From Maribacter litopenaei (GTDB taxonomy: Bacteria; Bacteroidota; Bacteroidia; Flavobacteriales; Flavobacteriaceae), in contig NZ_CP104205.1 of the NCBI RefSeq assembly GCF_025244665.1, forward strand, positions 3,717,001 through 3,781,000: DNA of 64,000 nt. Direction: 5' to 3'. Position numbers and translations under genes: made by a program. Under the pieces are notes generated by a model that made no database searches, had not been told where the DNA came from, and saw nothing but the letters and a program-made list of their open reading frames with translations. Positions within the stretch are counted from its first letter, which is position 1. Each line of letters begins with the position of its first letter. Shown here one piece after another: positions 54,355 through 63,009 of this stretch.

Positions 54355-57300
54355 TTAAAAATTAAACCCTGCCTTTAACCCAATACTTCTTGTGGTGGCA
54401 TAGGACATATCCTCAACACCACTGATAAATCCTTGTCCCTGGAGGGCCAACTGTTCGGGGTCAAAATGTGGGTTTTCCGTTATGGCAAATAGGTTTCTAC
54501 CAATTAGCGATAGATTCAGGCTGGCATTTTGGTTAAAAATGGAAAGCTCTTTAAAGGTATATCCTAAGGTAAATTGCCTTAGTTTAAGAAAGGAGGCATC
54601 ATACGTATTGTTTTCCTCGTGATTACGGTCATAGAACTGACGATAATAACTCTCGGCTGAAACCGCTACCGTGTTAGGAGTATACGCAGGATTCTCATCT
54701 GTTCCCGTATTTACGACACCCTTTGGTACGATACCTTCCTCGGGGCGATAGGCTGTTTCCGCCAATTGCCCACCTACATTTCCAAGGGCCCTTGTCCTAG
54801 AGACAATAATCCCTCCCTGACGCCAATCTAATAGAAAACCTGCGTTCCAGTTTTTATACTGGAATTGATTATTAAACCCTAACATAAAATCAGGGTTATA
54901 GTTTCCTAATTTTTTTAGGTCATTATCAGGAATATACCTGCCTTCATTGGTAAGAATAAAGTCGCCATTTTCATTTTTCAAATAGCCAGTCCCGTATAAA
55001 TCACCTACGCGCCCACCTTTTTCCACCTGTAAAAATACTGTTTGATTTTGACTGTCATAAATTCGGGAATATGCTAATGTCAACCGCCCATCTTCTTGAG
55101 GTAAATCCTCTACAATAGCTCGGTTTGTGCTAAAATTCAAAGTGCTGTTCCATTTAAAATTTTCAGACAGAATTGGTGAGATTCCCGTGATTATTTCCAG
55201 TCCTTTAGAACGCACACTCCCCGAATTAACAACCTGTTGCGTATACCCGGATGATATGCCAATGGGCAATGAGAGTATTTGGTCTTTAGTTAGCGCATTG
55301 TAATAGGAAACATCCAAGCTTAATTGATCTCCAAAAAGTCGTATATCCGCACCCACCTCAAAGGAGGAAGTTCGTTCTCGTTGCAGGTAGGGATTTGCTA
55401 TGGTGTTTTGATTGCTAAAAGTGGGTTGGCCATTAACAGGCGTTTGGGCCACAAAGGCACCTGTAGTTTGATAGGGGTTGGTGTCATTACCCACTTGTGC
55501 CCAACTGGCCCGGAGTTTTGCAAAGGATATTACATCCGGAAGTTGCACTATTTCAGACAGAATAATACTTGAAGATACGGATGGGTAAAAGAAAGAGGTA
55601 TTGTCAACCGAAAATGGTGTGGCCAAAGCACTGGATCAATCATTTCTTCCTGTGATATCCAAGAATATAAAGTCGTTATACCCAAATTTTATCAGGCCAT
55701 AAAAACTGTTAATTCGCTTATTGGACTCAAATTCAAATACTTCTATGGGCGAAGCTGCGTTCGATAACCTGAAGATACCAGGTTGTGCCAAACTAGTGGT
55801 TTGGGATTGGGATGTGTAAGCCTTTTGATCCAATCTATTCCCTCCCAAACTGGCGTCTACACTTAAATCATTGAACCGATTGGTATAATTCAGAAGGAAA
55901 TCGGTATTTATCTCCCTAAACAACACATCGTGTTCTGCATATCCACCATTTTGAAACCTATTGGAACTAAATGCCCGCCGTAAACGGCGAAGCTCGCTTG
56001 AATAGTCCATTCCGGAACGTATCGAAGCGGTCAAATGTTCCGTGATATCATAACTTGCCGAAACATTACCGAACACCCGATCCCTTTTAAAAGAATTTCT
56101 ATTTTCGAACACGATAAAAAATGGATTATCAAAATAGGTATAGTTAAAAGAGTATTGCTGGACACCTTCCAAACCGGGTTGCCAATAATTTCTTAGGCTT
56201 TCCATGTTCAGGGACCTGGGGCCCCACCCAACTAAGGAATAATTCACATTTTCAGAACCATAACCGTTAGAAGGTCGGTTATCACTCTGTGAATTCACAT
56301 AATTAATGGTCGTGTTGATTTTTATTTTATCCGTGGGTCTAAATGCCAAACGCGTATTTACGGTCTGTCTATCCAGGTTTACCCCGGGTATAATGGACTC
56401 GCTTCTTAAGTCGGTAAAGGAAAGTCGGTAATTCCCTTTCTCAAAGGATGAACCAACAGCTATGTTATTGATAATTGTGGTTCCTGTCCTATAAAAATCC
56501 CTGAGATTGTCCGGATGGGATACAAAGGGTGTTGGGGTAATGGGCAATCCGCTATAGAGTGCCGTATCTCCTCCTCTAACAACGCTACCGTCCGGAAGCG
56601 TAACTGGACTATCGAATTGGGGAATTAAATTACCAACGTCGAGTCTAGATCCCAGCTATAGGAAATCAAGTCGTTTGTACCTCCGCCCAAACCATCTACA
56701 AAAGCAAATTCGCCTGCATTGCCCTGCCCATATTCGTTTTGCAAATCCGGTAATTGAAAGGCGGTGTCCACAAAGAAACTGGTGTTATAGCTAATTCCTA
56801 ACCCCTGCGAATTTCTACCGCTTTTGGTTTCAATAACAATGACACCATTGGAGGCTCTTGTGCCATAGAGAGCAGCTGCACTGGGTCCTTTTAATACTGA
56901 AACTTCGGCAATATCATCCGGATTTACCTCCATGGCTCCATTTCCAAAATCAATCTCCTGGAAACCGGCTGCTGCTTCATTGGTAAAGTTGAAAACCGAA
57001 TTGTTGTTAATTGGAACACCGTCCACAATAAATAAGGGATTGTTATTGGAGAAGGAAGCTTCTCCCCTAATCGTTACTTTAGAGGTGGAGCCTACGCCTG
57101 TTGGTCCTTGGCTAATGGTTACCCCGGCCAGTTTCCCTGCAAGATTATCCAAAAAATTAACGGACTTCACTTCCGAAACGCCCTGGGCATCCAAACTTTG
57201 AACCACATACCCCAGTTCCTTGGTCTCCCTTTTTAAGCCGAGTGCGGTTAAGACAACTTCGTCCAATTGCTCCGAGGATTCCAATAGGGCAATATCAATA

Positions 57301-57557
57301 ACCGAAGCTCCTTCAACAGGAACTATTTGGGTTTCATACCCTATGGCGGAGAATTCCAAGATAATATCACGTGTTGTTATGGAAAGTTCATAGAATCCCT
57401 CTTCATTTGTCGTGGTTCCTTTATTGGAGCCTGATACTAGAACGTTTACATAGGGTATGGGTGCTCCCGACATATCTGATACGGTGCCCGAAACGACTTC
57501 TTGGGCAAAATTGATGGTGGCCATGAAAAGCATCATGACCCACATTACATATTTCAT
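54355..57557 (-). CDS. SusC/RagA-family TonB-dependent outer-membrane receptor (frame-broken)
   Basis: About 1,067 residues after joining three parts. Signal peptide MKYVMWVMMLFMATINFAQ; carboxypeptidase-regulatory domain (GTVSDMSGAPIPYVNVLVSGSNKGTTTNEEG); plug domain (VVLTALGLKRETKELGYVVQ, NFLDNLAGKLAGVTISQGPTG, SVLKGPSAAALYGTRASNGVIVIETK); then a C-terminal beta-barrel ending ATTRSIGLKAGFNF. A frameshift near 56648 (minus strand TGGGATCTAGA, expected TGGGGTCCTAGA) links YSW to GPRLDVGNLIPQFDSP. A false TGA at 55636-55638 sits in TGRND-stop-SSAL where TGRNDWSSAL is typical: GGTCC read as GATCC. It energises import with TonB and pairs with the SusD gene downstream. Confidence 0.92.
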
Positions 57558-57619
57558 GTTTTTTGGTGGTGTTAGTTTAACTTGTCGCTAAGGTGTTCAA
57601 ACCTTTTGTGGACTTATTC

Positions 57620-58318
57620 TTAGTTCTTCACTAACACAGGTGACCCTTTATTATATGGGTTTTGTGATAATTGAGATATGTAGAAATTATCCTGTAGAAC
57701 GTAAAATTGTTGTTTGACCGCTATGCAAATCGCAAAAAGCTTTTGTAACGAGATAGAAATGGTCTTAATGTAGCCCACTAAGGAAAGAAGGTCCCGCATG
57801 TCATCAATGTCCCTAAAGACCGGTAACTGGATTACAGCACTTTGGTTTTCTTTCAGGTTTTCCAAAAGGGACTTGAGCAGGGTAATTTTTTGCCAAGGTA
57901 ACTTGGTAAACTTTTCTTTATTAAAATCACACTTATGAATACCCACCAAATAGAAACCACCGTCCAATGAAGGATCTACGACCGTGTTCCCTTTGATCAA
58001 TGCTTCAGCAGCGGTTTTAATATGTGCCGTCTGTAAGTGGGGGGTATCATTCCCGATAGCGATAATTTTATCGAATCCTTTGTCGAAAATACTTTGAAGC
58101 GCGTTCGTAAAACGTTCACCAAATGATGCTCCACACTGTTGCTTCTCGGATATATGAAAGTAGGTCAATTTTGACTGTTTGACCTTCCGGATAACAGAAT
58201 TGTTCAATGAATCGAACAGCATTTCGCCCCTTTGAAGATGTTTACTTCGTATCTCTTCTTTGGAGGAGTTTGCAAAAATAAGTACGGCGGTACTGCGCAT
58301 TATGGATTCTATTGACAA
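57620..58318 (-). CDS. TIGR04282-like (DUF2064) arsenosugar-associated glycosyltransferase
   Basis: About 230 residues with a GT-A/nucleotidyltransferase-like fold. SFGERFTNALQSIFDKGFDKIIAIGNDTPHLQTAHI has the G-x-D-x-P motif, and GNTVVDPSLDGGFYLVGI the D-G-G-F-Y-L-x-G block typical of the DUF2064/TIGR04282 family, which is regularly found with ArsS. ATG 58316-58318 or the internal MRSTAVLIFANSSKEE (ATG 58298-58300) could be the start; the latter begins at the expected first beta-strand. The C-terminus (AVKQQFYVLQDNFYISQLSQNPYNKG) extends beyond the core. It is the first gene of the minus-strand cluster, about 60 nt ahead of SusC. Confidence 0.78.
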   Translation of the reverse strand: MSIESIMRSTAVLIFANSSKEEIRSKHLQRGEMLFDSLNNSVIRKVKQSKLTYFHISEKQQCGASFGERFTNALQSIFDKGFDKIIAIGNDTPHLQTAHIKTAAEALIKGNTVVDPSLDGGFYLVGIHKCDFNKEKFTKLPWQKITLLKSLLENLKENQSAVIQLPVFRDIDDMRDLLSLVGYIKTISISLQKLFAICIAVKQQFYVLQDNFYISQLSQNPYNKGSPVLVKN

Positions 58319-58677
58319 TCTTGCTTAAACATACGACAAAAAAATGCAAGGGTTTTATTTGAACAGGTATTTAACTTCAATACGATTCTTTAAATCAAGT
58401 CAAAATGTCAGAAACCAACCAACTAGTCGGTGAAAATGAATTCTCAACTCACATTTAGTTTGACTGAAACCCTTCAACTTTATTAAAGAGTCGACGAAAA
58501 ACAAATTCCTTTCAATATTTCATTAGTTTTTTCTTAATAACAGACCAGTGAGTCTAAAAAAGAACTTAAAAAGGAATGAAATTTTAAAAAAATTTTAGCA
58601 TTGACAGTACTTTAAGTGGCACAAGTATTGAAATGAATAGGAGCGTAATGAAGAAATAATTTTTAATCAGAAATAAA
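58319..58677. other. Divergent intergenic region between the arsenosugar-type cluster and htrA
   Basis: About 360 bases. It contains the near-palindrome ACCAACTAGTCGGT (58418-58431), sharing the GTCGGT half-site with the repeat near the TetR gene; a weaker dyad AGACCAGTGAGTCT (58542-58555); and a sigma-54-like TGGCAC-N5-TTGA (58617-58631) pointing to htrA. Both promoters must be in this gap. No ORF was accepted. Confidence 0.45.
58418..58431. promoter_or_regulatory. Candidate second TetR-type operator
   Basis: ACCAACT/AGTCGGT, with 6 of 7 positions symmetric, lies about 100 nt upstream of the TIGR04282-like gene. It shares GTCGGT with the 49081 palindrome, but the half-site spacing differs (2 nt versus 6 nt between the hexamers). 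Assignment is tentative. Confidence 0.35.
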
Positions 58678-60195
58678 ATGAATACAAACAAATCAAACAA
58701 AGGCAGCTTAAAGGTGTACTTCTTTTCTGCCGTTATAGCCCTAGCTGTAAGTCTAGGAGTTATAGGAATCAACAAACTAAATCAAGAAGAGCAAATTAAA
58801 GGTGTAACAACTGTGGAAACGGTTCAGGGTAAGCACGTCCTGTATACTGCGGATGATGAAGGCAATATTAAGCCGTTGGATTTCACCGATACTTCCAAAA
58901 AAGTATTGGATGCCGTTGTGCATATCAAATCTACGCAAACGTCTCCAAGTTATGGTAACCAAGGAGGTAGGGAACTTCCGCGACCCCTTTAAGGAGTTCT
59001 TTGGCGATATGTTCAAGGGTCAAAGCCCCCAAGGTATGGGTTCACAGCCAAGGGTTGGTACTGGTTCGGGTGTTATCATTAACGATCAAGGGTATATAAT
59101 CACCAATAACCACGTGATTGATAATGCCGATGAGGTAGAAGTAACCCTTTACGATAATGAATCTTATAAAGCAACCGTCATCGGTACGGATCCAACAACA
59201 GATTTGGCCTTGTTACAAATTGATGCCGATAATTTGAGTACCATGTCATTGGTAAATTCCGATGATGTTGAGGTAGGTGAATGGGTTTTGGCCGTTGGAA
59301 ACCCATTAGGTCTAAATTCCACGGTAACGGCTGGCATCGTTAGTGCTAAAGCCGAAGTATCAACATCAATCAGGATAAATTTGCTGTGGAAAGTTTTATT
59401 CAAACGGATGCAGCCATCAATCCAGGTAACAGTGGGGGAGCCTTGGTGAATTTGGATGGTAACCTTGTAGGTATTAATACTGCCATTGCCAGTAGAACCG
59501 GTACGTATACTGGATATGGTTTTGCAGTACCAAGTAATATTGTTACCAAAGTGGTTGAGGACTTACTGAAGTATGGAAAAGTCCAAAGAGGTATGCTGGG
59601 CGTAACCATACGCACCATGGACAGTAATTTGGCCAGGGAAAAGGATGTAGATTTCACAAAAGGGGTTTGGATAGAGCAAGTTGGTGAAAACAGTGCTGCC
59701 GGTAAAGCTGGAATCAAATCCGGAGATATTGTTCTTGAAGTGAATGGATCGGAAACAGCAACATCCCCAAGATTACAGGAAATCATTGCCGGAAAAAGGC
59801 CGGGTGATGAGGTAAGCTTATTGGTGAGCCGTGATGGCAAGGAGCGGGAATTTAAGGTTGTCTTGGAAAATGCCAATGGCACTACAAAGCTGGTAAAAAA
59901 GGAGAAAAAGGAAATACTTAACCTACTTGGGGCGGACTTCGAAAATTTGGATAAAGACTTGGCAGAAAAATTGAACTTGGACGGCGGCGTTCAGGTGAAC
60001 AAGCTGTATCCAGGAAAAATCAAGAAGGAAACCCAAATTAGGGAAGGCTTCATCATTACACATATCGATGGCAAACGTGTTAAAGATGTGGAAGACGTGG
60101 CCGATGTCCTTGAAAACAAAAAGGGTGGCGTAATGATAGAAGGCGTTTATGAAGATGGAAGCAAATATTATTATGCTTTCGGATTGGATTCGTAA
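58678..60195 (+). CDS. HtrA/DegP-family periplasmic serine protease (frame-broken)
   Basis: About 505 residues. An N-terminal hydrophobic anchor or signal ([19 protein letters not shown]) is followed by the trypsin-like domain with [21 protein letters not shown] (His), [10 protein letters not shown] (Asp) and [20 protein letters not shown] (Ser), so the catalytic triad is intact. Two PDZ domains follow: [21 protein letters not shown] ... [11 protein letters not shown], and the last 80 residues ([19 protein letters not shown]). Breaks: near 58964 (GGTAGGGAACTTCC; exact repair uncertain, GGCCGGAACTTCC fits) and near 59352 (GCCGAAGTATC, restored GCCGGAAGTATC, giving [18 protein letters not shown]). 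It degrades or refolds misfolded envelope proteins. A strong terminator follows. Confidence 0.93.
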
Positions 60196-60220
60196 AATAG
60201 TAGTATTTGGTTAATTTTAA

Positions 60221-60256
60221 TGCCGCACAAAGCGACGGACTTTGTGCGGCATTTTT
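60221..60256 (+). terminator. Rho-independent terminator after htrA
   Basis: TGCCGCACAAAG pairs perfectly (12 bp) with CTTTGTGCGGCA around a 7-nt loop, followed by TTTTT. It ends 13 nt before the patatin start, so that gene's promoter must overlap the hairpin or transcription partly reads through. Confidence 0.92.
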
Positions 60257-60269
60257 AATACAAATAACT

Positions 60270-61043
60270 ATGGCTTCGCTAACAGGAAAAAGAATTGGGT
60301 TGGTACTTTCCGGAGGAGGTGTTCGTGGAATGGCCCATATTGGGGTCATTAAAGCCATGCAGGAATTTGGTTTGGATGCGGAACTGGTGGCGGGTAGTAG
60401 CGTTGGTGCCCTTGTAGGGGCCTTATATGCCAATGGAACCCCAATCATGGATATGCTTCGGTTTTTTAAGGAAACACCACTCTTTAAATACAATTTTATT
60501 TCTATAGGTAAGCCGGGCCTGTTGGATACCGATAGGTATGAAGATGTTTTCAAGGCCTATTTTCCACATAATAGTTTTGAGGGCTTACAAAAGGAGCTAT
60601 ACGTTGTGGCCACCAATTTGGAAAAGGGAGAAGAACTTTTTATACACCAGGGGGAACTTATAAAGCCGTTGCTTGCGTCCGCCGCCTTACCCCCAGTGTT
60701 TAGTCCGGTATCCTATAATGGAAGTTTATACGCAGATGGGGGTATCATGAATAACTTTCCATTGGAGCCTGTAAAAGGCAGCGTAGATGTTGTCATTGGA
60801 AGCAATGTTTCCATTGTTGCGGAACTAAACAGTAAGAACCTCACAAATTCCCTACAATTGACAGGAAGGGTCACGGGATTGATGATTTATGCCATCAATA
60901 GGGAAAAGATAAAAAGTTGTGACCTGGTCATTGAACCCAAATCCTTGGAACATATTGGTATTTTAGACCGAAAGGGAATCGAAAAGGCTTACGCCATCGG
61001 ATATGAAAGTGCCAGTAAACAATTGGAAACATTTCTTTCTTAA
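60270..61043 (+). CDS. Patatin-like phospholipase
   Basis: 257 residues from ATG 60270, which gives the family start MASLTGKRIGLVLSGGGVRGMAHIGVIKAM (oxyanion GGGxRG). The nucleophile elbow is LVAGSSVGALVGALYANG (G-x-S-x-G), and the catalytic Asp lies in LYADGGIMNNFPLEPVKG (D-G-G). Together these are a complete Ser-Asp dyad. Likely cleaves membrane or storage lipids in the cytoplasm; the substrate is unknown. The frame is intact. It is convergent with the SLC13 permease gene (5-nt gap). Confidence 0.92.
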   Translation: MASLTGKRIGLVLSGGGVRGMAHIGVIKAMQEFGLDAELVAGSSVGALVGALYANGTPIMDMLRFFKETPLFKYNFISIGKPGLLDTDRYEDVFKAYFPHNSFEGLQKELYVVATNLEKGEELFIHQGELIKPLLASAALPPVFSPVSYNGSLYADGGIMNNFPLEPVKGSVDVVIGSNVSIVAELNSKNLTNSLQLTGRVTGLMIYAINREKIKSCDLVIEPKSLEHIGILDRKGIEKAYAIGYESASKQLETFLS

Positions 61044-61048
61044 ATTAA

Positions 61049-62890
61049 TTACAACATAGCGCTTAGGAGCAAGGTTCCTAGGATAAGTAGCACTAAAGAA
61101 ATGACTCCTCCCACTACTAAAAAATGTTTGAACTTATAGATTCCCATGCTGTAGACCAATGCATTGGTTTGATATCCTAAGGGAGTGAAAAAACTAAAAT
61201 TGGCCGCGAACATAACACATAGAATAAATGGCTTCACATCTAAACTCAGCCCATTGGCCAGTGAAATGGCAATAGGGGCCATAATGATAGCCGTAGCGTT
61301 ATTGGAAACTACGCCGCTTAAAAGCATTGTAGTTAGAAAAAGTAGGCCGATTATGACCATTGGTTTTTGCCCCTCCATCATATTCAATAACTCTTGGGTC
61401 AACCAAGCGTCCGCTCCGGCATTGGTCATGGCAATCCCCAATGGAATCATGCCCGCCAACAGGAAAATTATTTGCCAATTGATTTTCTCGTAGATTTTGT
61501 TCAATTCGATGCATTTGAACAACAACATCGCTATGGTTCCAGCGATGACACTGGTCATAATTTCAAAAACTCCTGTTGCGGCAAGTATAATGGTAACTAA
61601 TAAAATGAGGAGCGAAAGATTCCTCTTAAGTGGGGTAGAAGGTATACTGCTATCATATTGGTTTAAAACGGCTAGGTTATTACTGTTTTCAAAATTATGG
61701 ATGTAAGAGGCATCCGTCTGTATCAATAGCCGATCACCTACCTTAAGTTTGGTGATGACATTATTACTAAGATGAAGCCGATTTTTAAGGTTGGTAAGAG
61801 GCTTCCTTTTGTTCACGGCAATGGGAACGGCCCTTGGAAAAATCATTTTTTTTAAGGAATCGACTGTTTTGCCCAAAAATCGGACCCCGGCAATAACAGC
61901 AACTCCAATAAAACGGTAGTATCCTCTTTTTCTTCGGTATTTTCTTTTGTCCTATCTACTTTTTCAATAGAGGTGCCCTTGGAAGAAGAAGTTGTAAGGT
62001 TTTCATCAATTTCTAGGTCAAAGTAACCCTCACTCCTCATTTTTTGTAAGTTCTCCGAGACTGCAATGCAATAATATCACATCACCTTCCAGTATCTCCA
62101 ATTTTGGATTTAACAGGTTTTCTTCCTAATGGTTCCTAGTAAGACGAAGCACGGTAATTTCCGGTTCCTTGAACATAAAAGAATCTTTTAAGGAAATACC
62201 AATAAGCGGAGATCCGGCATTGACCTTTAGGGTAAGTAGGTATTTATTGAGATTATATTTTTCGGAAAGTTGGTCTTTTGGCCCTTTAGGTAAAAAGGCA
62301 TAGAAAAGAACAATGATAACAATAGATGTACCTAAAAATATCAATCCAATCATGGAAAATTCGAAGAATCCCAGTGTATTCCCCGTATAGCGCATAAAAA
62401 TATTATTGACTATTAGGTTTGTGGAGGTTCCCATCAGGGTACAGCTCCCACCAAGAATACTGGCAAAGGAAATGGGTAAAAGCAATTTACCGGGCAAAAG
62501 ACCATACTTGTCCTTTAATTCCGCCACAATTTTTATAAAGACAATCACTACGGCCGTTGAACTAATAAAGGCGGAGACACTTCCGGAGAGTATCATGATA
62601 ACAATCAAGACAAGAACTGCAGGCCAATTCTTTAAAATCTTCAATCCTTTGGCGAACCATGAAATGACCCCGTTCTCCTCAAGGCCAATGGCCAAGATCA
62701 TAAGGCAAAGAATGGTAATGACCGCTTTGTTCGAGAAACCGCTAACCGCTTCTTCCGGACTTACCAAACCTGATAACAAAAGGGCTCCAATGATAAAAAA
62801 GGAGATCTTGTCCATAGGGAATATCTCGAAGGCGAAAAGCACGATCAAGGCGCCAATAATCAATAATACCGTAATAATCTCCCAAGTCAT
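61049..62890 (-). CDS. SLC13-type (DASS family) permease with central TrkA-C domains (frame-broken)
   Basis: About 612 residues after repair. ATG 62888-62890 starts MTWEIITVLLIIGALIVLFAFEIF. The N-terminal membrane half includes VSGFSNKAVITILCLMILAIGLEENGV and PISFASILGGSCTLMGTSTNLIVNNIF (the conserved S-x-x-G-G-x-x-x-x-x-G-T-x-x-N motif). Two soluble RCK-C/TrkA-C-like stretches (KYLLTLKVNAGSPLIGISLKDSFMF and VLLELLLLPGSDF) sit between the halves; the second half (WQIIFLLAGMIPLGIAMTNAGADAW, GVVSNNATAIIMAPIAIS) ends the protein. Breaks: ~62127 (TAG; NHPEEN restored by CCGGA), ~62065 (CCGAGAC for CCGGAC) and ~61880 (one base lost from a T run). Substrate probably an anion such as sulfate or a dicarboxylate. 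Confidence 0.85.
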
Positions 62891-63009
62891 GTCTAAAGGT
62901 AGAAATTGACCAAAGGTAAGGCAAGGCATGGGGCAAATTAGCCCAAACCATATTATTGGGAATGCATTTACACTATAGTAGGGAGGAATCTTAATTAAAG
63001 ACTGATGCC

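Noticed and set aside
5079..55638. TGA recoded as tryptophan (alternative genetic code)
   Set aside because: The two TGA-for-Trp cases (5079, 55636) are both in GATCC where GGTCC is expected, while TGA is a normal stop elsewhere (for example rfbB, the first GT4 gene).
58601..58606. TTGACA as a classic sigma-70 -35 box for htrA
   Set aside because: Bacteroidetes housekeeping promoters use TTG/TAnnTTTG, and no matching -10 or -7 element is at the right distance.
61185..62909. Plus-strand open frames opposite the SLC13 permease
   Set aside because: They mirror a strongly hydrophobic family protein on the minus strand and have no recognisable domains.
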